Positions 46,586 through 55,944 of a stretch of DNA of 64,000 nucleotides are shown here, one piece after another. The notes beneath the pieces were generated by a model that saw only the letters and a program-made list of their open reading frames with translations, did not search any database and was not told where the DNA came from. The stretch lies in NCBI GenBank assembly GCA_002471255.1, contig DKPP01000007.1, forward strand, positions 62,001-126,000, given 5' to 3'. Within the stretch, counting starts at the first letter, position 1. Every line of letters begins with the position of its first letter. Position numbers and translations under genes: made by a program. The stretch is from Akkermansiaceae bacterium UBA7331. Its GTDB lineage: Bacteria > Verrucomicrobiota > Verrucomicrobiia > Verrucomicrobiales > Akkermansiaceae.

Positions 46586-47671
46586 TTAGTTACCTTGCAC
46601 CGGGGCAGGTGCAGGAAGCTTTTCATTTGATTCATTCATATGAAATAGCCCCATAAAAGGCATGCTTTGCTTATCGGTACCGGAACCGGTAGGGAGATAC
46701 AACTTAGCGTTATTAAGCATGTTTTGATACATGGTGTATTGCAGGAATTTGTTACCCATTGCTTTTTCCTTTAAAGCAATACCTTTAGCTTCCGCTTCAG
46801 CAGACATGAGCAGAGCCTGAGCTTTAGCATCACCTTCTACTTTTAATACTTCCGCGTCAGCTTTACCCTTCTCGATCGTTGCTTGAGCTTCTTGTAAGGC
46901 GATTTGATATTTCATAGCACCTTGGGCCTCACCCTTAGCTTTCTGAATAGCAATATTTTTTTGCTCAATTTCCAATTCGATAGATTTACGCTCGTTTTCT
47001 TGGCTGGATTTTACCTTTTGAATCACAGCCTCAACGATCGCGGGAGGAGGAGTTGTTTCACCAACCGCCACAGAGTCAACTACAAACGGAGTGCCTTCCA
47101 AGCGTTTACGAACTTGAGTTAGCACGTCATCAGAAATTTTCTGCAAATTGCTAGAAGCCTCCAACGCAGCATATTTACTCAATTCAGTACGAATAGCTGT
47201 TCTAAATGGTTGCTGGATAAAATTGTTATAAGCATATTTCATGATTTCATCAGCACTATCATCTTCATCTTTACCACCGGTTTGGGCAATGCCACCATAA
47301 TTTTCCATAAAGGATTGGATACGTGTAGGATCCAAACGATAGACCATAGATGCTTGGCAAGAAATAGGTAACTTGTCTTTACCCAAAATGGCAGAAGAAT
47401 TGTTAAAAGATTCCATAGTAGTATAAGGAGTAATCGACACCTTAACTACATCTTGACGCCAGACCATACCAGTTGCATCGGGTCCGACAAGAATACGTTG
47501 AAACTCATTTTTACCAAAAATCGGCTTGGTGAAGTTGTATCCGGCAAAACCAGCCTGCACACGGTGATTACTCATATTTGACCATATAATAATACAGCCA
47601 ATCCCAATCAAAAAGATGACAATTATAGCTAAAATCGATTTAATCGGGACTATTGTGTTCTTTGTATCCAT
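46586..47671 (-). CDS. SPFH/prohibitin-family membrane protein
   Basis: A 361-aa protein. One TM helix near the start (about 9-28, IKSILAIIVIFLIGIGCIII), then an SPFH/band 7 domain (about 35-220) and a coiled coil rich in Ala, Glu and Lys (about 215-320). Prohibitin-like arrangement with the soluble part most likely outside the cytoplasmic membrane. Such proteins form large rings that scaffold membrane proteases. Separated by only four bases from the DUF1287 gene. Confidence 0.88.
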   Translation of the reverse strand: MDTKNTIVPIKSILAIIVIFLIGIGCIIIWSNMSNHRVQAGFAGYNFTKPIFGKNEFQRILVGPDATGMVWRQDVVKVSITPYTTMESFNNSSAILGKDKLPISCQASMVYRLDPTRIQSFMENYGGIAQTGGKDEDDSADEIMKYAYNNFIQQPFRTAIRTELSKYAALEASSNLQKISDDVLTQVRKRLEGTPFVVDSVAVGETTPPPAIVEAVIQKVKSSQENERKSIELEIEQKNIAIQKAKGEAQGAMKYQIALQEAQATIEKGKADAEVLKVEGDAKAQALLMSAEAEAKGIALKEKAMGNKFLQYTMYQNMLNNAKLYLPTGSGTDKQSMPFMGLFHMNESNEKLPAPAPVQGN

Positions 47672-47675
47672 AGTT

Positions 47676-48284
47676 TTATTTTTTTAATAGTTGGGGACGA
47701 TAGTGTCCTGTAATTTTGTAACGAAATAAACAATCGTGTTCTTGAGTGCCTCCTCCGATATTGTGGATAATCAAAGGCGTACCCAACAATGAAGATTTAT
47801 CGGAAACGATCCCTATATGTGGAACCGAGTTACCGGATAAAAACCAAGTTACAATATCACCGGGCAAATAGTCGGAAGCCTTATCCGTAATAGGCAAATC
47901 CCATCCTTGTCTTTTGAAATAAGTTTGCAAATTAGGAACTCGGCGATGATCTATGTTTTTGTCAGGCTTTTTGAGCCCCCATTGAGCAGGATATTTCTTA
48001 AAATTAGCAGCCATGTCTTCATGTACTAATTTTTGCAAATCAAACCCCATTTTACGAAAAGCACGAATAACCACATCCGTGCACACGCCAGTCTCTTGAG
48101 GCACATCGCCATTGGGATAATCCAACTTGCGATATTCAGGATCATAAGATACCGTGACACCTATTTGAGCTCTGGCATGGTCACATAATGGATGTGTCGT
48201 TTTTTCGGCGCAAGCAAATCGAGAAAACCCGATTGCTAGGCTCACGCCGATAACAAGACAAAAACCAAGAGATTTCATTTTCAT
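47676..48284 (-). CDS. DUF1287 exported protein (NlpC/P60-like)
   Basis: A 202-aa protein with a signal peptide (about 1-26). The domain shows the cysteine-peptidase-like pair TGVCTDVVIRAFRK (Cys) and HIGIVSDKSS (His), which is how DUF1287 is laid out, and FEVDWHP-type YDPEYRKLDYPNGDVP near the start. Predicted periplasmic amidase or endopeptidase; no activity is proven. Lies between purD (20 bp) and the SPFH gene (4 bp) on one transcript. Confidence 0.85.
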   Translation of the reverse strand: MKMKSLGFCLVIGVSLAIGFSRFACAEKTTHPLCDHARAQIGVTVSYDPEYRKLDYPNGDVPQETGVCTDVVIRAFRKMGFDLQKLVHEDMAANFKKYPAQWGLKKPDKNIDHRRVPNLQTYFKRQGWDLPITDKASDYLPGDIVTWFLSGNSVPHIGIVSDKSSLLGTPLIIHNIGGGTQEHDCLFRYKITGHYRPQLLKK

Positions 48285-48304
48285 AGTAGTAGTTTTTTTA
48301 AAAA

Positions 48305-49561
48305 TTACGCGAAACTGGCAAAGCCTATATCTTTACGACGCTGTGAACCGTCAAAGTCAACCTTAGCAGCTTCCATGTGAGCACGCTGACGAGCTTCGGC
48401 AAGACTATCACCTTGAGCGACAACTGCTAGCACACGACCACCATTTGTTTCATAAACACCTTTTTCATCATTCCATGTGGTTCCGGCATGATAAACAAAG
48501 CCGTTTTCCACTGAATCCAAACCGGAGATAGCATCACCATTGTGAGAAGATTCAGGATATCCCTTTGAGGCAAGCACACAGCAAACACTCCAAGCATCGC
48601 TAAATGAAATTAAAGATGGTTCGAACTTACCTTGAGCGCCGGCTAAACAAAAAGCAGCCAAATCGCCTTGCAGTAATGGCATCACAGCTTGGCATTCCGG
48701 ATCACCGAATCGGCAATTATATTCGATAACTTTTGGACCTTCTGGTGTTAACATTAACCCGAAATAAAGGAAACCACGATATGGCAACCCATCGGCACGT
48801 AAACCTGCAACTGTCGGAGCAACGATCGTTTTTTCGATTTCATCCATTAATTCAGGAGTTACAAGCTGACGTGATGCTACAGCACCCATACCACCGGTGT
48901 TAGGGCCTAAATCACCTTCACCTAAGCGCTTGTAATCGCGAGCAGGACATAAAATCAAATAGTTTTCATCAACCAAAGCGCCAAAGATAGATACTTCGGG
49001 TCCTGTCAAAAACTCTTCGATCAATAAACGGCCGTCACCAAAACGCTTTTCAGTGAAAACTTCGGACAAAAAGCTTTCAGCTTCTTGCTCGTTCATACAA
49101 ACGGCTACACCTTTACCGGCAGCAAGACCATCAAATTTAAGTACTGTTGGGTATTTACCTGCGATAAATTGTCTAGCTTCATCCAAATCGGCAGCTACAT
49201 GAGCCGTACCGGTAGGAATATTGTGGCGCAATAAAAATTCTTTAGCAAATTCCTTACTTGCTTCCAATTGGGCACTTTGCTTATGAGGTCCCCAACAAGG
49301 GATGCCTGCAGCTTCGCACTCATTAGCTAAACCATTATCTTTGACTAAATAGCTCTCTTCACCAGCTACGCAGAGATCAATTTGATTTTCCTTCATCCAT
49401 TGAATGAGTGAAGCTAAATCAGTAGCCGGAATCGGAGTTGCCAATTGATTGATGGCATCACTTCCGGGGAAACAATACATTTCTGGAGCACTTGGAGAAT
49501 CCTTAAAAGCTTTTATTAGGGCGTGTTCACGACCGCCTTTTCCAATTACGGCTATCTTCAT
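48305..49561 (-). CDS. purD: Phosphoribosylamine-glycine ligase
   Basis: Second step of de novo purine synthesis: joins phosphoribosylamine and glycine with ATP in the cytoplasm. 418 aa, normal. N-terminal IGKGGREHALIKAF, ATP-grasp core KFDGLAAGKGVAV and GPEVSIFGAL, and the metal-binding EYNCRFGDPECQ are all present. First gene of a three-gene minus-strand unit with envelope proteins, an unusual partnership. Confidence 0.97.
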   Translation of the reverse strand: MKIAVIGKGGREHALIKAFKDSPSAPEMYCFPGSDAINQLATPIPATDLASLIQWMKENQIDLCVAGEESYLVKDNGLANECEAAGIPCWGPHKQSAQLEASKEFAKEFLLRHNIPTGTAHVAADLDEARQFIAGKYPTVLKFDGLAAGKGVAVCMNEQEAESFLSEVFTEKRFGDGRLLIEEFLTGPEVSIFGALVDENYLILCPARDYKRLGEGDLGPNTGGMGAVASRQLVTPELMDEIEKTIVAPTVAGLRADGLPYRGFLYFGLMLTPEGPKVIEYNCRFGDPECQAVMPLLQGDLAAFCLAGAQGKFEPSLISFSDAWSVCCVLASKGYPESSHNGDAISGLDSVENGFVYHAGTTWNDEKGVYETNGGRVLAVVAQGDSLAEARQRAHMEAAKVDFDGSQRRKDIGFASFA

Positions 49562-49762
49562 ATCAAGGGAAGATGCACTATTTTCCGGTAAATGCCAAGC
49601 CCTGAATACTTATATTGAATCATAATCATTTTAACTCATGAAAAATTTATCACCCCCTATCTGTTGCTGAGAAATTAATATCTGAAATTCTACCAAGTTT
49701 CATCTTTCTATCCTTGCTCTGAACATACAGAAATATTATGCTGTGCGGGAAATTATAAACTC

Positions 49763-51928
49763 ATGCCATTGACCGGAACTCAACATTTGTCTAAAGAGGG
49801 AGACTTGATCATCCCTAATAAATTAAACCTAGAAGCTCTTATTGCCTTAGAGAAAGAAATAGGTAAAGAGCAAATCATCTATTTGGTTGAAGAACGGTGT
49901 ATCCCTAGTGATGAGATAGCTCAATACATTGATAAAAGTGGTTGCGAAGGGATTTTGTTTTCCGCAAGTGAGTCCCAATTGATACCTTTACGAGCATCCA
50001 TCGATGAAAAGCTACAATTAGGCAAAAAGGTCATCTATCTACCGGGTCAGGTAACGGCGATTAAAGGTTCATTATGCGATATTCCGGAAAACGTAATGAA
50101 CGCATTAAGTGGTTTGCATTTAGCGCCTGTACCCTTATTTGTTGAATTTTATTCCAATCAAATCTTTAACGCTCAAACTCCCGATAGACATCAGAGTACT
50201 ACACAAATCCATCTATTACCTAAATTAAGTTCCGGCCCCGGAATGCCAGCAAAATTAGGTCAGGCATGGCTTGAGTGTTCTGCAGATGTTTTTGCTAAAT
50301 TGCCACAATTACAAACGACTTTAGCACATTTGCTCATCCAATCGCTCAAAACTCATGCTAATTGTCGACTTATTGACGGAATAGATGATACCAGTATCAC
50401 GTTCCACGAAATTTTTGCCGCCTCATTAGCCTTCTCTAGACGTTTAAAAGAATTATCCACCAATAAAAGAATTGGCATTATTCTCCCTCCCGGCAAAGGA
50501 GCAACCATAGCTAATATCGCATGTATTTTAGCTGGCAAAGTGCCGGTGAATTTTAGCTATGTGACATCTGAGCACGCATTTAAATCTGCCGTAAGACAGG
50601 CCGACGTAGATCGATTCATCACAGCCGACACGTTCATGAGAAAAATGCAAAATTTCCCATGGCCTTTCCAACGTGATATTATTTTCATTGAGCGCGAGCT
50701 ACCAAAGCTAAAAGGAGCAATTAAACGATGGTGGGTGCTATCAAAACTAATGCCTGCAAAGTTCATCAATAAGTTCTTCTTAAAGATTGACCATATTTCA
50801 CCAAGTGACGAAGCAGTCTTGATGTTTACCTCAGGATCTGCAGGAGAGCCAAAAGGAGTACCTCTCACCCACCACAATATCATTGCTAACATTTCGCAAT
50901 GTTCTTCTCGCATCACTTTAGCACCAAATTGTAGATTTTTAGGAAGCTTACCGATTTTCCATAGTTTTGGAATGACTATCGGATTATGGTACCCCTTATT
51001 GGCAGGTTGTGATTTAGTAACATACCCATCACCTATCGAATCTAAAAGCCTTGGTAATCTCATTAAGCAATACCATATTAATCTAGTTGTTTCCACACCT
51101 ACATTTTTACGTGGTTATTTGAAACGATGTGAAGCAGATACTTTCAAATCAGTAGATTACTTAATCGTCGGTGCAGAAAAATTACCGATGGATTTATCCG
51201 ATACATTTCAGGCAAAGTTTGGCGTCACCCCATGTGAAGGATATGGCATGACCGAAGCATCTCCGGTTTGTTCCGTCAACTTTATTGACCCAACACCTAA
51301 AGTAGCCAATCAACCTATTATTCATGGAATGCTTCGAGGCAGCGTCGGCGCATTATTGCCCGGTATCGCCGTTAGAATAACCAATCCACATACCGGTAAA
51401 GATGAACCGATGAGCAGTACCGGAATGATTTGGTTAAAAGGAGCCAATATTTTCCAAGGGTATCTTGGCGAACAAGATTTCAAACATGAATTATTTGAAA
51501 ATGGTTGGATGAAAACCGGAGACATCGGCTCCGTTACTCCTTACGGATTCATTACGATCGAAGGCCGAATTTCTCGATTTTCAAAAATGGGTGGAGAAAT
51601 GGTTCCTCACGAAGCTCTGGAAAATGCTATTGTGAAAATTTTAGGTTTAGATCCTACTTCTGAAGAAAGACATGTAGCTATCGTTACGATTCCCGATCCG
51701 GTCAAAGGTGAAGCAACAGCTCTACTCACTACCGTGGTAACTCAATATTTAGCTCAAGCTTCTACTTTGATTCGCCATGGTCTTACCGATCTAAAATTAC
51801 CGGCACTTTGGAATCCTAAAGTGATTATTCCTGTTGAAAAAATTCCGGTTTTACCATCTGGTAAACTCAATCTAAAGGAATGTAAAATGTTGGCATACGA
51901 AGCTCTCAACATACCTTTCAAAGAATAA
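49763..51928 (+). CDS. AMP-binding acyl-CoA/acyl-ACP synthetase with degenerate acyltransferase-like N-terminus
   Basis: A 721-aa protein. The C-terminal part (about 220-710) is an adenylating acyl ligase of the Aas type: LMFTSGSAGEPKGVPLTH (phosphate-binding loop), GYGMTEASPVCS and MKTGDIGSVTPYGFITIEGR; a closing Lys lies in LPSGKLNLKEC. Residues 40-215 look like a PlsC acyltransferase body (VIYLPGQVTAIKGS for the glycine-rich strand, LAPVPLFVEF), but the catalytic HxxxxD box is missing. The ligase half is therefore probably active and the other degenerate. Likely role: recycling fatty acids or lysophospholipids. The start of xseA follows 17 bp later. Confidence 0.75.
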   Translation: MPLTGTQHLSKEGDLIIPNKLNLEALIALEKEIGKEQIIYLVEERCIPSDEIAQYIDKSGCEGILFSASESQLIPLRASIDEKLQLGKKVIYLPGQVTAIKGSLCDIPENVMNALSGLHLAPVPLFVEFYSNQIFNAQTPDRHQSTTQIHLLPKLSSGPGMPAKLGQAWLECSADVFAKLPQLQTTLAHLLIQSLKTHANCRLIDGIDDTSITFHEIFAASLAFSRRLKELSTNKRIGIILPPGKGATIANIACILAGKVPVNFSYVTSEHAFKSAVRQADVDRFITADTFMRKMQNFPWPFQRDIIFIERELPKLKGAIKRWWVLSKLMPAKFINKFFLKIDHISPSDEAVLMFTSGSAGEPKGVPLTHHNIIANISQCSSRITLAPNCRFLGSLPIFHSFGMTIGLWYPLLAGCDLVTYPSPIESKSLGNLIKQYHINLVVSTPTFLRGYLKRCEADTFKSVDYLIVGAEKLPMDLSDTFQAKFGVTPCEGYGMTEASPVCSVNFIDPTPKVANQPIIHGMLRGSVGALLPGIAVRITNPHTGKDEPMSSTGMIWLKGANIFQGYLGEQDFKHELFENGWMKTGDIGSVTPYGFITIEGRISRFSKMGGEMVPHEALENAIVKILGLDPTSEERHVAIVTIPDPVKGEATALLTTVVTQYLAQASTLIRHGLTDLKLPALWNPKVIIPVEKIPVLPSGKLNLKECKMLAYEALNIPFKE

Positions 51929-51945
51929 TCGAATACTCTGTCAAT

Positions 51946-53316
51946 ATGGCTCACACATCACCGGCCAAAAGCCAAATTTTGTCAGTAAGTGAAATCGTAA
52001 AACTTCTCCATCACGCAGTCAGCACCCAAGTTGGCATGAGATGGGTCGAAGGAGAGATAAGTAATTTGAGAATTCCTAAGAGTGGTCACATGTATTTCAC
52101 TCTTAAGGATGCGGGGGCAAATTTATCATGTGCTCTGTATAAATTTCGCTTACCTTCGTGCCAAATAAAACCTGAAAATGGCTTAAAAGTTAGAATTTTA
52201 GGTGAAGCTTCAGTATTCCAAGCTTATGGCGAATTACAATTATTGGTACAACAGGTTATCCCTGCGGGTCGAGGCGAGCTTAATGAAAAATTCGAAGCAT
52301 TAAAGCGCAAGCTTGAAGAAGAAGGTCTCTTTGATGCCTCTCATAAAAAGGAAATTCCAAGTTTTCCCCTATCAATCGGCATCATCACTGCGGAAACAGG
52401 TGCCGTAATTGAAGATATTCGTCATACACTCACCAGGCGAGCACCTTGGATTAAAGCTTACTTATTGCCCGTTGGGGTGCAAGGTCAAGGCAATGAGAAA
52501 TTTATAGCCGAAGCCATCAATATGTGGGGACAAGCTCCTGATAATGGATTACCGCCAGTAGATGTACTGATCGTTGGCCGAGGAGGAGGTTCTTTGGAAG
52601 ACCTGTGGAATTTCAACGAAGAAATTGTTGCTCGAGCAATCTTCAATAGCCCGATTCCAATCATTTCCGCAGTTGGGCACGAGAGAGATTTCACTATAGC
52701 CGACTTTGTAGCCGACCTAAGAGCTCCTACCCCCACAGCAGCGGCGGAACTAGCATCACCTGATGGTCCTAGTTTATTAAATTGGCTCAATAGTTTGGAA
52801 AATGCCTTTCAAAACAAACTAGAATATAAACTACACACAGCCAAAAGATTAACCAAGAGTTTCAGCATGAGCCGTCTCGCTCATACTAAGATGCTTTTAG
52901 CTCCTTATCATCAGCAACTCGATTATTTAGAGCAAAGATTGGAATCGATTCAGAAAAAAAGTCTTTACGAAAAAAGCCAAATTATTAATAAAATCGAGCA
53001 ATTATTACATAAAAAGCATCCCGAAACCCTCAATACGCAAAGAAAAGCACAGATTAACCAATTAGAGGAGCTGTTTGACCTAGCTATTCAGCGTAACTTA
53101 CATCGCAAACAAAACATTTTAGATGTACTTACCGCCAAAATTTCCGCTCATAATCCGGAAAACACTTTAAAACGTGGATTCTCTTTACTCAAAGACAAAA
53201 AAGGCAAACTGATCAGATCCATCAATCAGGTGAAAATTGGTGACGATTTATTAATATCTTTATCGGATGGCCAACTGGAATCAACTTGCACTCATAAAAC
53301 ACCCTCTACAAATTGA
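51946..53316 (+). CDS. xseA: Exodeoxyribonuclease VII large subunit
   Basis: Nuclease subunit that degrades single-stranded DNA from both ends, 456 aa. N-terminal OB fold (WVEGEISNLRIPKSGHMYFTLKD), catalytic middle domain with GIITAETGAVIEDI, VDVLIVGRGGGSLEDLWNFN and ISAVGHERDFTIADFVADLRAPTPTAAAE, then the helical C-terminal part and RGFSLLKDKKG. The small subunit gene xseB, often next to xseA, is not seen here. Confidence 0.96.
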   Translation: MAHTSPAKSQILSVSEIVKLLHHAVSTQVGMRWVEGEISNLRIPKSGHMYFTLKDAGANLSCALYKFRLPSCQIKPENGLKVRILGEASVFQAYGELQLLVQQVIPAGRGELNEKFEALKRKLEEEGLFDASHKKEIPSFPLSIGIITAETGAVIEDIRHTLTRRAPWIKAYLLPVGVQGQGNEKFIAEAINMWGQAPDNGLPPVDVLIVGRGGGSLEDLWNFNEEIVARAIFNSPIPIISAVGHERDFTIADFVADLRAPTPTAAAELASPDGPSLLNWLNSLENAFQNKLEYKLHTAKRLTKSFSMSRLAHTKMLLAPYHQQLDYLEQRLESIQKKSLYEKSQIINKIEQLLHKKHPETLNTQRKAQINQLEELFDLAIQRNLHRKQNILDVLTAKISAHNPENTLKRGFSLLKDKKGKLIRSINQVKIGDDLLISLSDGQLESTCTHKTPSTN

Positions 53317-53409
53317 TGATGCACACGCAGAAAGGTTGCCTTGAAAAGTTTTTCATGATAAACAAACCGAGTCATTATCCTTCTGTAAATAGCTCCAAGC
53401 GTTCAGTTC

Positions 53410-55929
53410 ATGGCAGAACTCACTTCCCAATCAAATAAGAATCGGCATCTGATCAATAGACGCCGACATACCTTACGTAAGCCGAAAAATCGATTTTGGG
53501 TTTTTGTAAGGCGGGTCATCTATGCCATCATCATATTAGGAGTGATAGGAGGTCTTACGGGCTATTGGGTGTTCCAAAATGCTTATTCTCGATATTCAAA
53601 ATGGGCCGAAGAATTTGACCTTGAACGCATTAATGATTTAGAAAAACCTAGTATCATTTTCGATAGGAATGGCGAAGAAATTGGACGTATCTTTGTAGAA
53701 AATCGTAGTTACGTTCCATTAGAAAAAATATCACCTGCCATGATTAACGCACTCATTGCGCAGGAAGATGCTCGCTTTAGAGAGCACCCGGGTTATGATC
53801 TTTTAGGTATTGTTCGTGCAGCAAAAGAGTTAATGACTAACCAAGGTGTTGCTAATCAAGGTGCGTCATCGATTACTCAACAGCTTGCTCGTAATGCTTA
53901 TAACCTTAAAGAGCGAGCAATGAAACGAAACGAAGGAAGCTTCGGTCGTAAATTTGTGGAAATTGCTTTAGCCATTCGTATTACAAAACGTTATAGCAAA
54001 GATCAAGTTTTAGAGTTCTACCTAAACCGAGTTTATTTTGGTAGTGGTTTTTATGGAATCAGAGCAGCATCTCTTGGTTACTTTGGGAAGGAACCAATCG
54101 ATCTGACAACAAGGGAAGCCGCATCAATCGCAGCATTGATTAAAAACCCTAATGGTTTATCTCCACTCAATAAGCCTGAAGAAAACATCAAGTGGCGCAA
54201 TCACGTATTGTCACGTATGGCGAAAGAAGGATACATCTCTCTTGAAGAATCAGATAGATTATCTCAAATGCCTTTGGGCATCAATTCCAAGCCCCTACAA
54301 CGAGGAAGCTCACACATTCATGAGCGCATCTCAAACAACGTCAAAGAATATTTAGGCGAAGATCGAGTCAATACTTCAGGATTAAAAATTTATACAACTC
54401 TTGATAAAAGTCTCCAAAACCAAGCTGACCAAGCATTAAAACAATCGCTTAATAAGATTGAGTCACGAGCTGATTATAAAGGTGCGAAAATATCCCAATA
54501 TAGGCATGGTCAAGCCAAAGTGAATTATCTCGAAGGTGCGGCGATGGTTATCAATAATCACACCGGGGCTATTCTTGCCTATGTCGGTGGAAGAGATTTT
54601 TACAAACGCCAATATGATATCATTAGCGAAGGAGCGAGACCTGTAGGCACATCCATTCTACCTTTCCTATACGCGACTGCCTTTGATAATGGATTTTCCC
54701 CTGTCACGAAAGTATTAGATGACGCTATTGATAACAGAATCGCAGGTGTAGGTGGCAATCAGGGCATTACAGGTGAATGGGGTGCGGAAAATTTCCAAAA
54801 CCGATACGAAGGGGAAATCACGGCTCGTAAAGCATTGGCTAAGGGCAAAATAGCAGCATCCATCCGCATGGGGATGGAAGTAGGTACAAAACCATTTGTA
54901 AAACAATTAAAATATTATGGAATACGCCAGCCTCAACGAGAGGAAGGCAGTACCGAAGTGGCTCCAATTTATCGTCCAAGAATATTTGTAGGTACAGAAC
55001 CGGCTTCCATGGAAGAAATGGCATTAGCCTACACATCTATTCCTAATGGCGGGCGCAGACCCACCGAGCCTTATTATCTTGAAAAAATCGAAGATGAAAA
55101 AGGCCAATTGATATGGGAATCGCCACAATCACGTAATAGTCGATTCAAAACTACACCGATGCAGCAGGCATCATCATCCGCTACTGCGTTTCAAGTGCAT
55201 TCAATTTTACAAGATTCATTACAGTATGGATCAGCCAAATCACTATTACCATCCTTAGGTGGGAATTTTAATGGAGCTGTACAAACCGGTACCCAATACG
55301 ATTTTGCCGATAACTGGTTATTTGGTTATAATTCCGATATTACCTGTGGTGTATGGATTGGATTCATCGAAGGTAAAAGCCCAATTTACCCAGGAGCCTT
55401 TTCTTCAGAAACATGTGGGCCGGTTTTCACCTCAATCATGAATGAGGCAAAAAAAGATTTTCCAGGCAAAGAAATTACTCCGCCTATCAGTGTTGAAAAG
55501 ATCGAAATTTGTCAAACTTCGGGTAAACGCGCTACCAATAATTGCTTTGATATCGACCAATTTAATCGTAAATACAAAAGACATACTTACCAAGAATATC
55601 TAAGAAAAGGTGATTCAAACATTCCTCTATGTGATTATCATGGAGAAGGTTTAATGGAAGCATCTTATATACAAAAATCCGGTAAAAATAAGATTCTCCC
55701 CCTCGCACCTATTATTCCGACTCGAACATCTTTAGTTGGTAAAGACCCATATTTTGCTGAAGAAAATATTCGACCGCAGGGAAAAAATTATGATTTAATG
55801 GGCGGCGATGCCAATGCAGCACAAGCACAAGAGCTGCCGGATGAAGAAACATCCAATCAAGATAACACCTCCACTATACACTTACCCGAACCGGCTCCTA
55901 TTGATTTCCCTCTACCATCTATTGATTAG
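53410..55929 (+). CDS. PBP1A-like glycosyltransferase with degenerate transpeptidase domain
   Basis: An 839-aa inner-membrane protein for peptidoglycan synthesis. TM helix about residues 30-53; glycosyltransferase family 51 domain about 70-280 with catalytic Glu119 in IAQEDARFREHPG, the QGASSITQQLARNAY box and LEFYLNRVYFGSGFYGI, so chain polymerisation looks intact. The penicillin-binding domain (about 370-690) aligns end to end with PBP1A but all three active-site motifs are changed: SxxK is T414-S-I-L417, SxN is G479-K-I481, and KTG is Q625-T-G. It should not form cross-links or bind penicillin covalently. A long tail ends the protein. Start ATG 53410. The gene is full length with no frameshift, arguing for selection rather than decay. 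Confidence 0.88.
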   Translation: MAELTSQSNKNRHLINRRRHTLRKPKNRFWVFVRRVIYAIIILGVIGGLTGYWVFQNAYSRYSKWAEEFDLERINDLEKPSIIFDRNGEEIGRIFVENRSYVPLEKISPAMINALIAQEDARFREHPGYDLLGIVRAAKELMTNQGVANQGASSITQQLARNAYNLKERAMKRNEGSFGRKFVEIALAIRITKRYSKDQVLEFYLNRVYFGSGFYGIRAASLGYFGKEPIDLTTREAASIAALIKNPNGLSPLNKPEENIKWRNHVLSRMAKEGYISLEESDRLSQMPLGINSKPLQRGSSHIHERISNNVKEYLGEDRVNTSGLKIYTTLDKSLQNQADQALKQSLNKIESRADYKGAKISQYRHGQAKVNYLEGAAMVINNHTGAILAYVGGRDFYKRQYDIISEGARPVGTSILPFLYATAFDNGFSPVTKVLDDAIDNRIAGVGGNQGITGEWGAENFQNRYEGEITARKALAKGKIAASIRMGMEVGTKPFVKQLKYYGIRQPQREEGSTEVAPIYRPRIFVGTEPASMEEMALAYTSIPNGGRRPTEPYYLEKIEDEKGQLIWESPQSRNSRFKTTPMQQASSSATAFQVHSILQDSLQYGSAKSLLPSLGGNFNGAVQTGTQYDFADNWLFGYNSDITCGVWIGFIEGKSPIYPGAFSSETCGPVFTSIMNEAKKDFPGKEITPPISVEKIEICQTSGKRATNNCFDIDQFNRKYKRHTYQEYLRKGDSNIPLCDYHGEGLMEASYIQKSGKNKILPLAPIIPTRTSLVGKDPYFAEENIRPQGKNYDLMGGDANAAQAQELPDEETSNQDNTSTIHLPEPAPIDFPLPSID

Positions 55930-55944
55930 CAACCCCTTCTTTCT

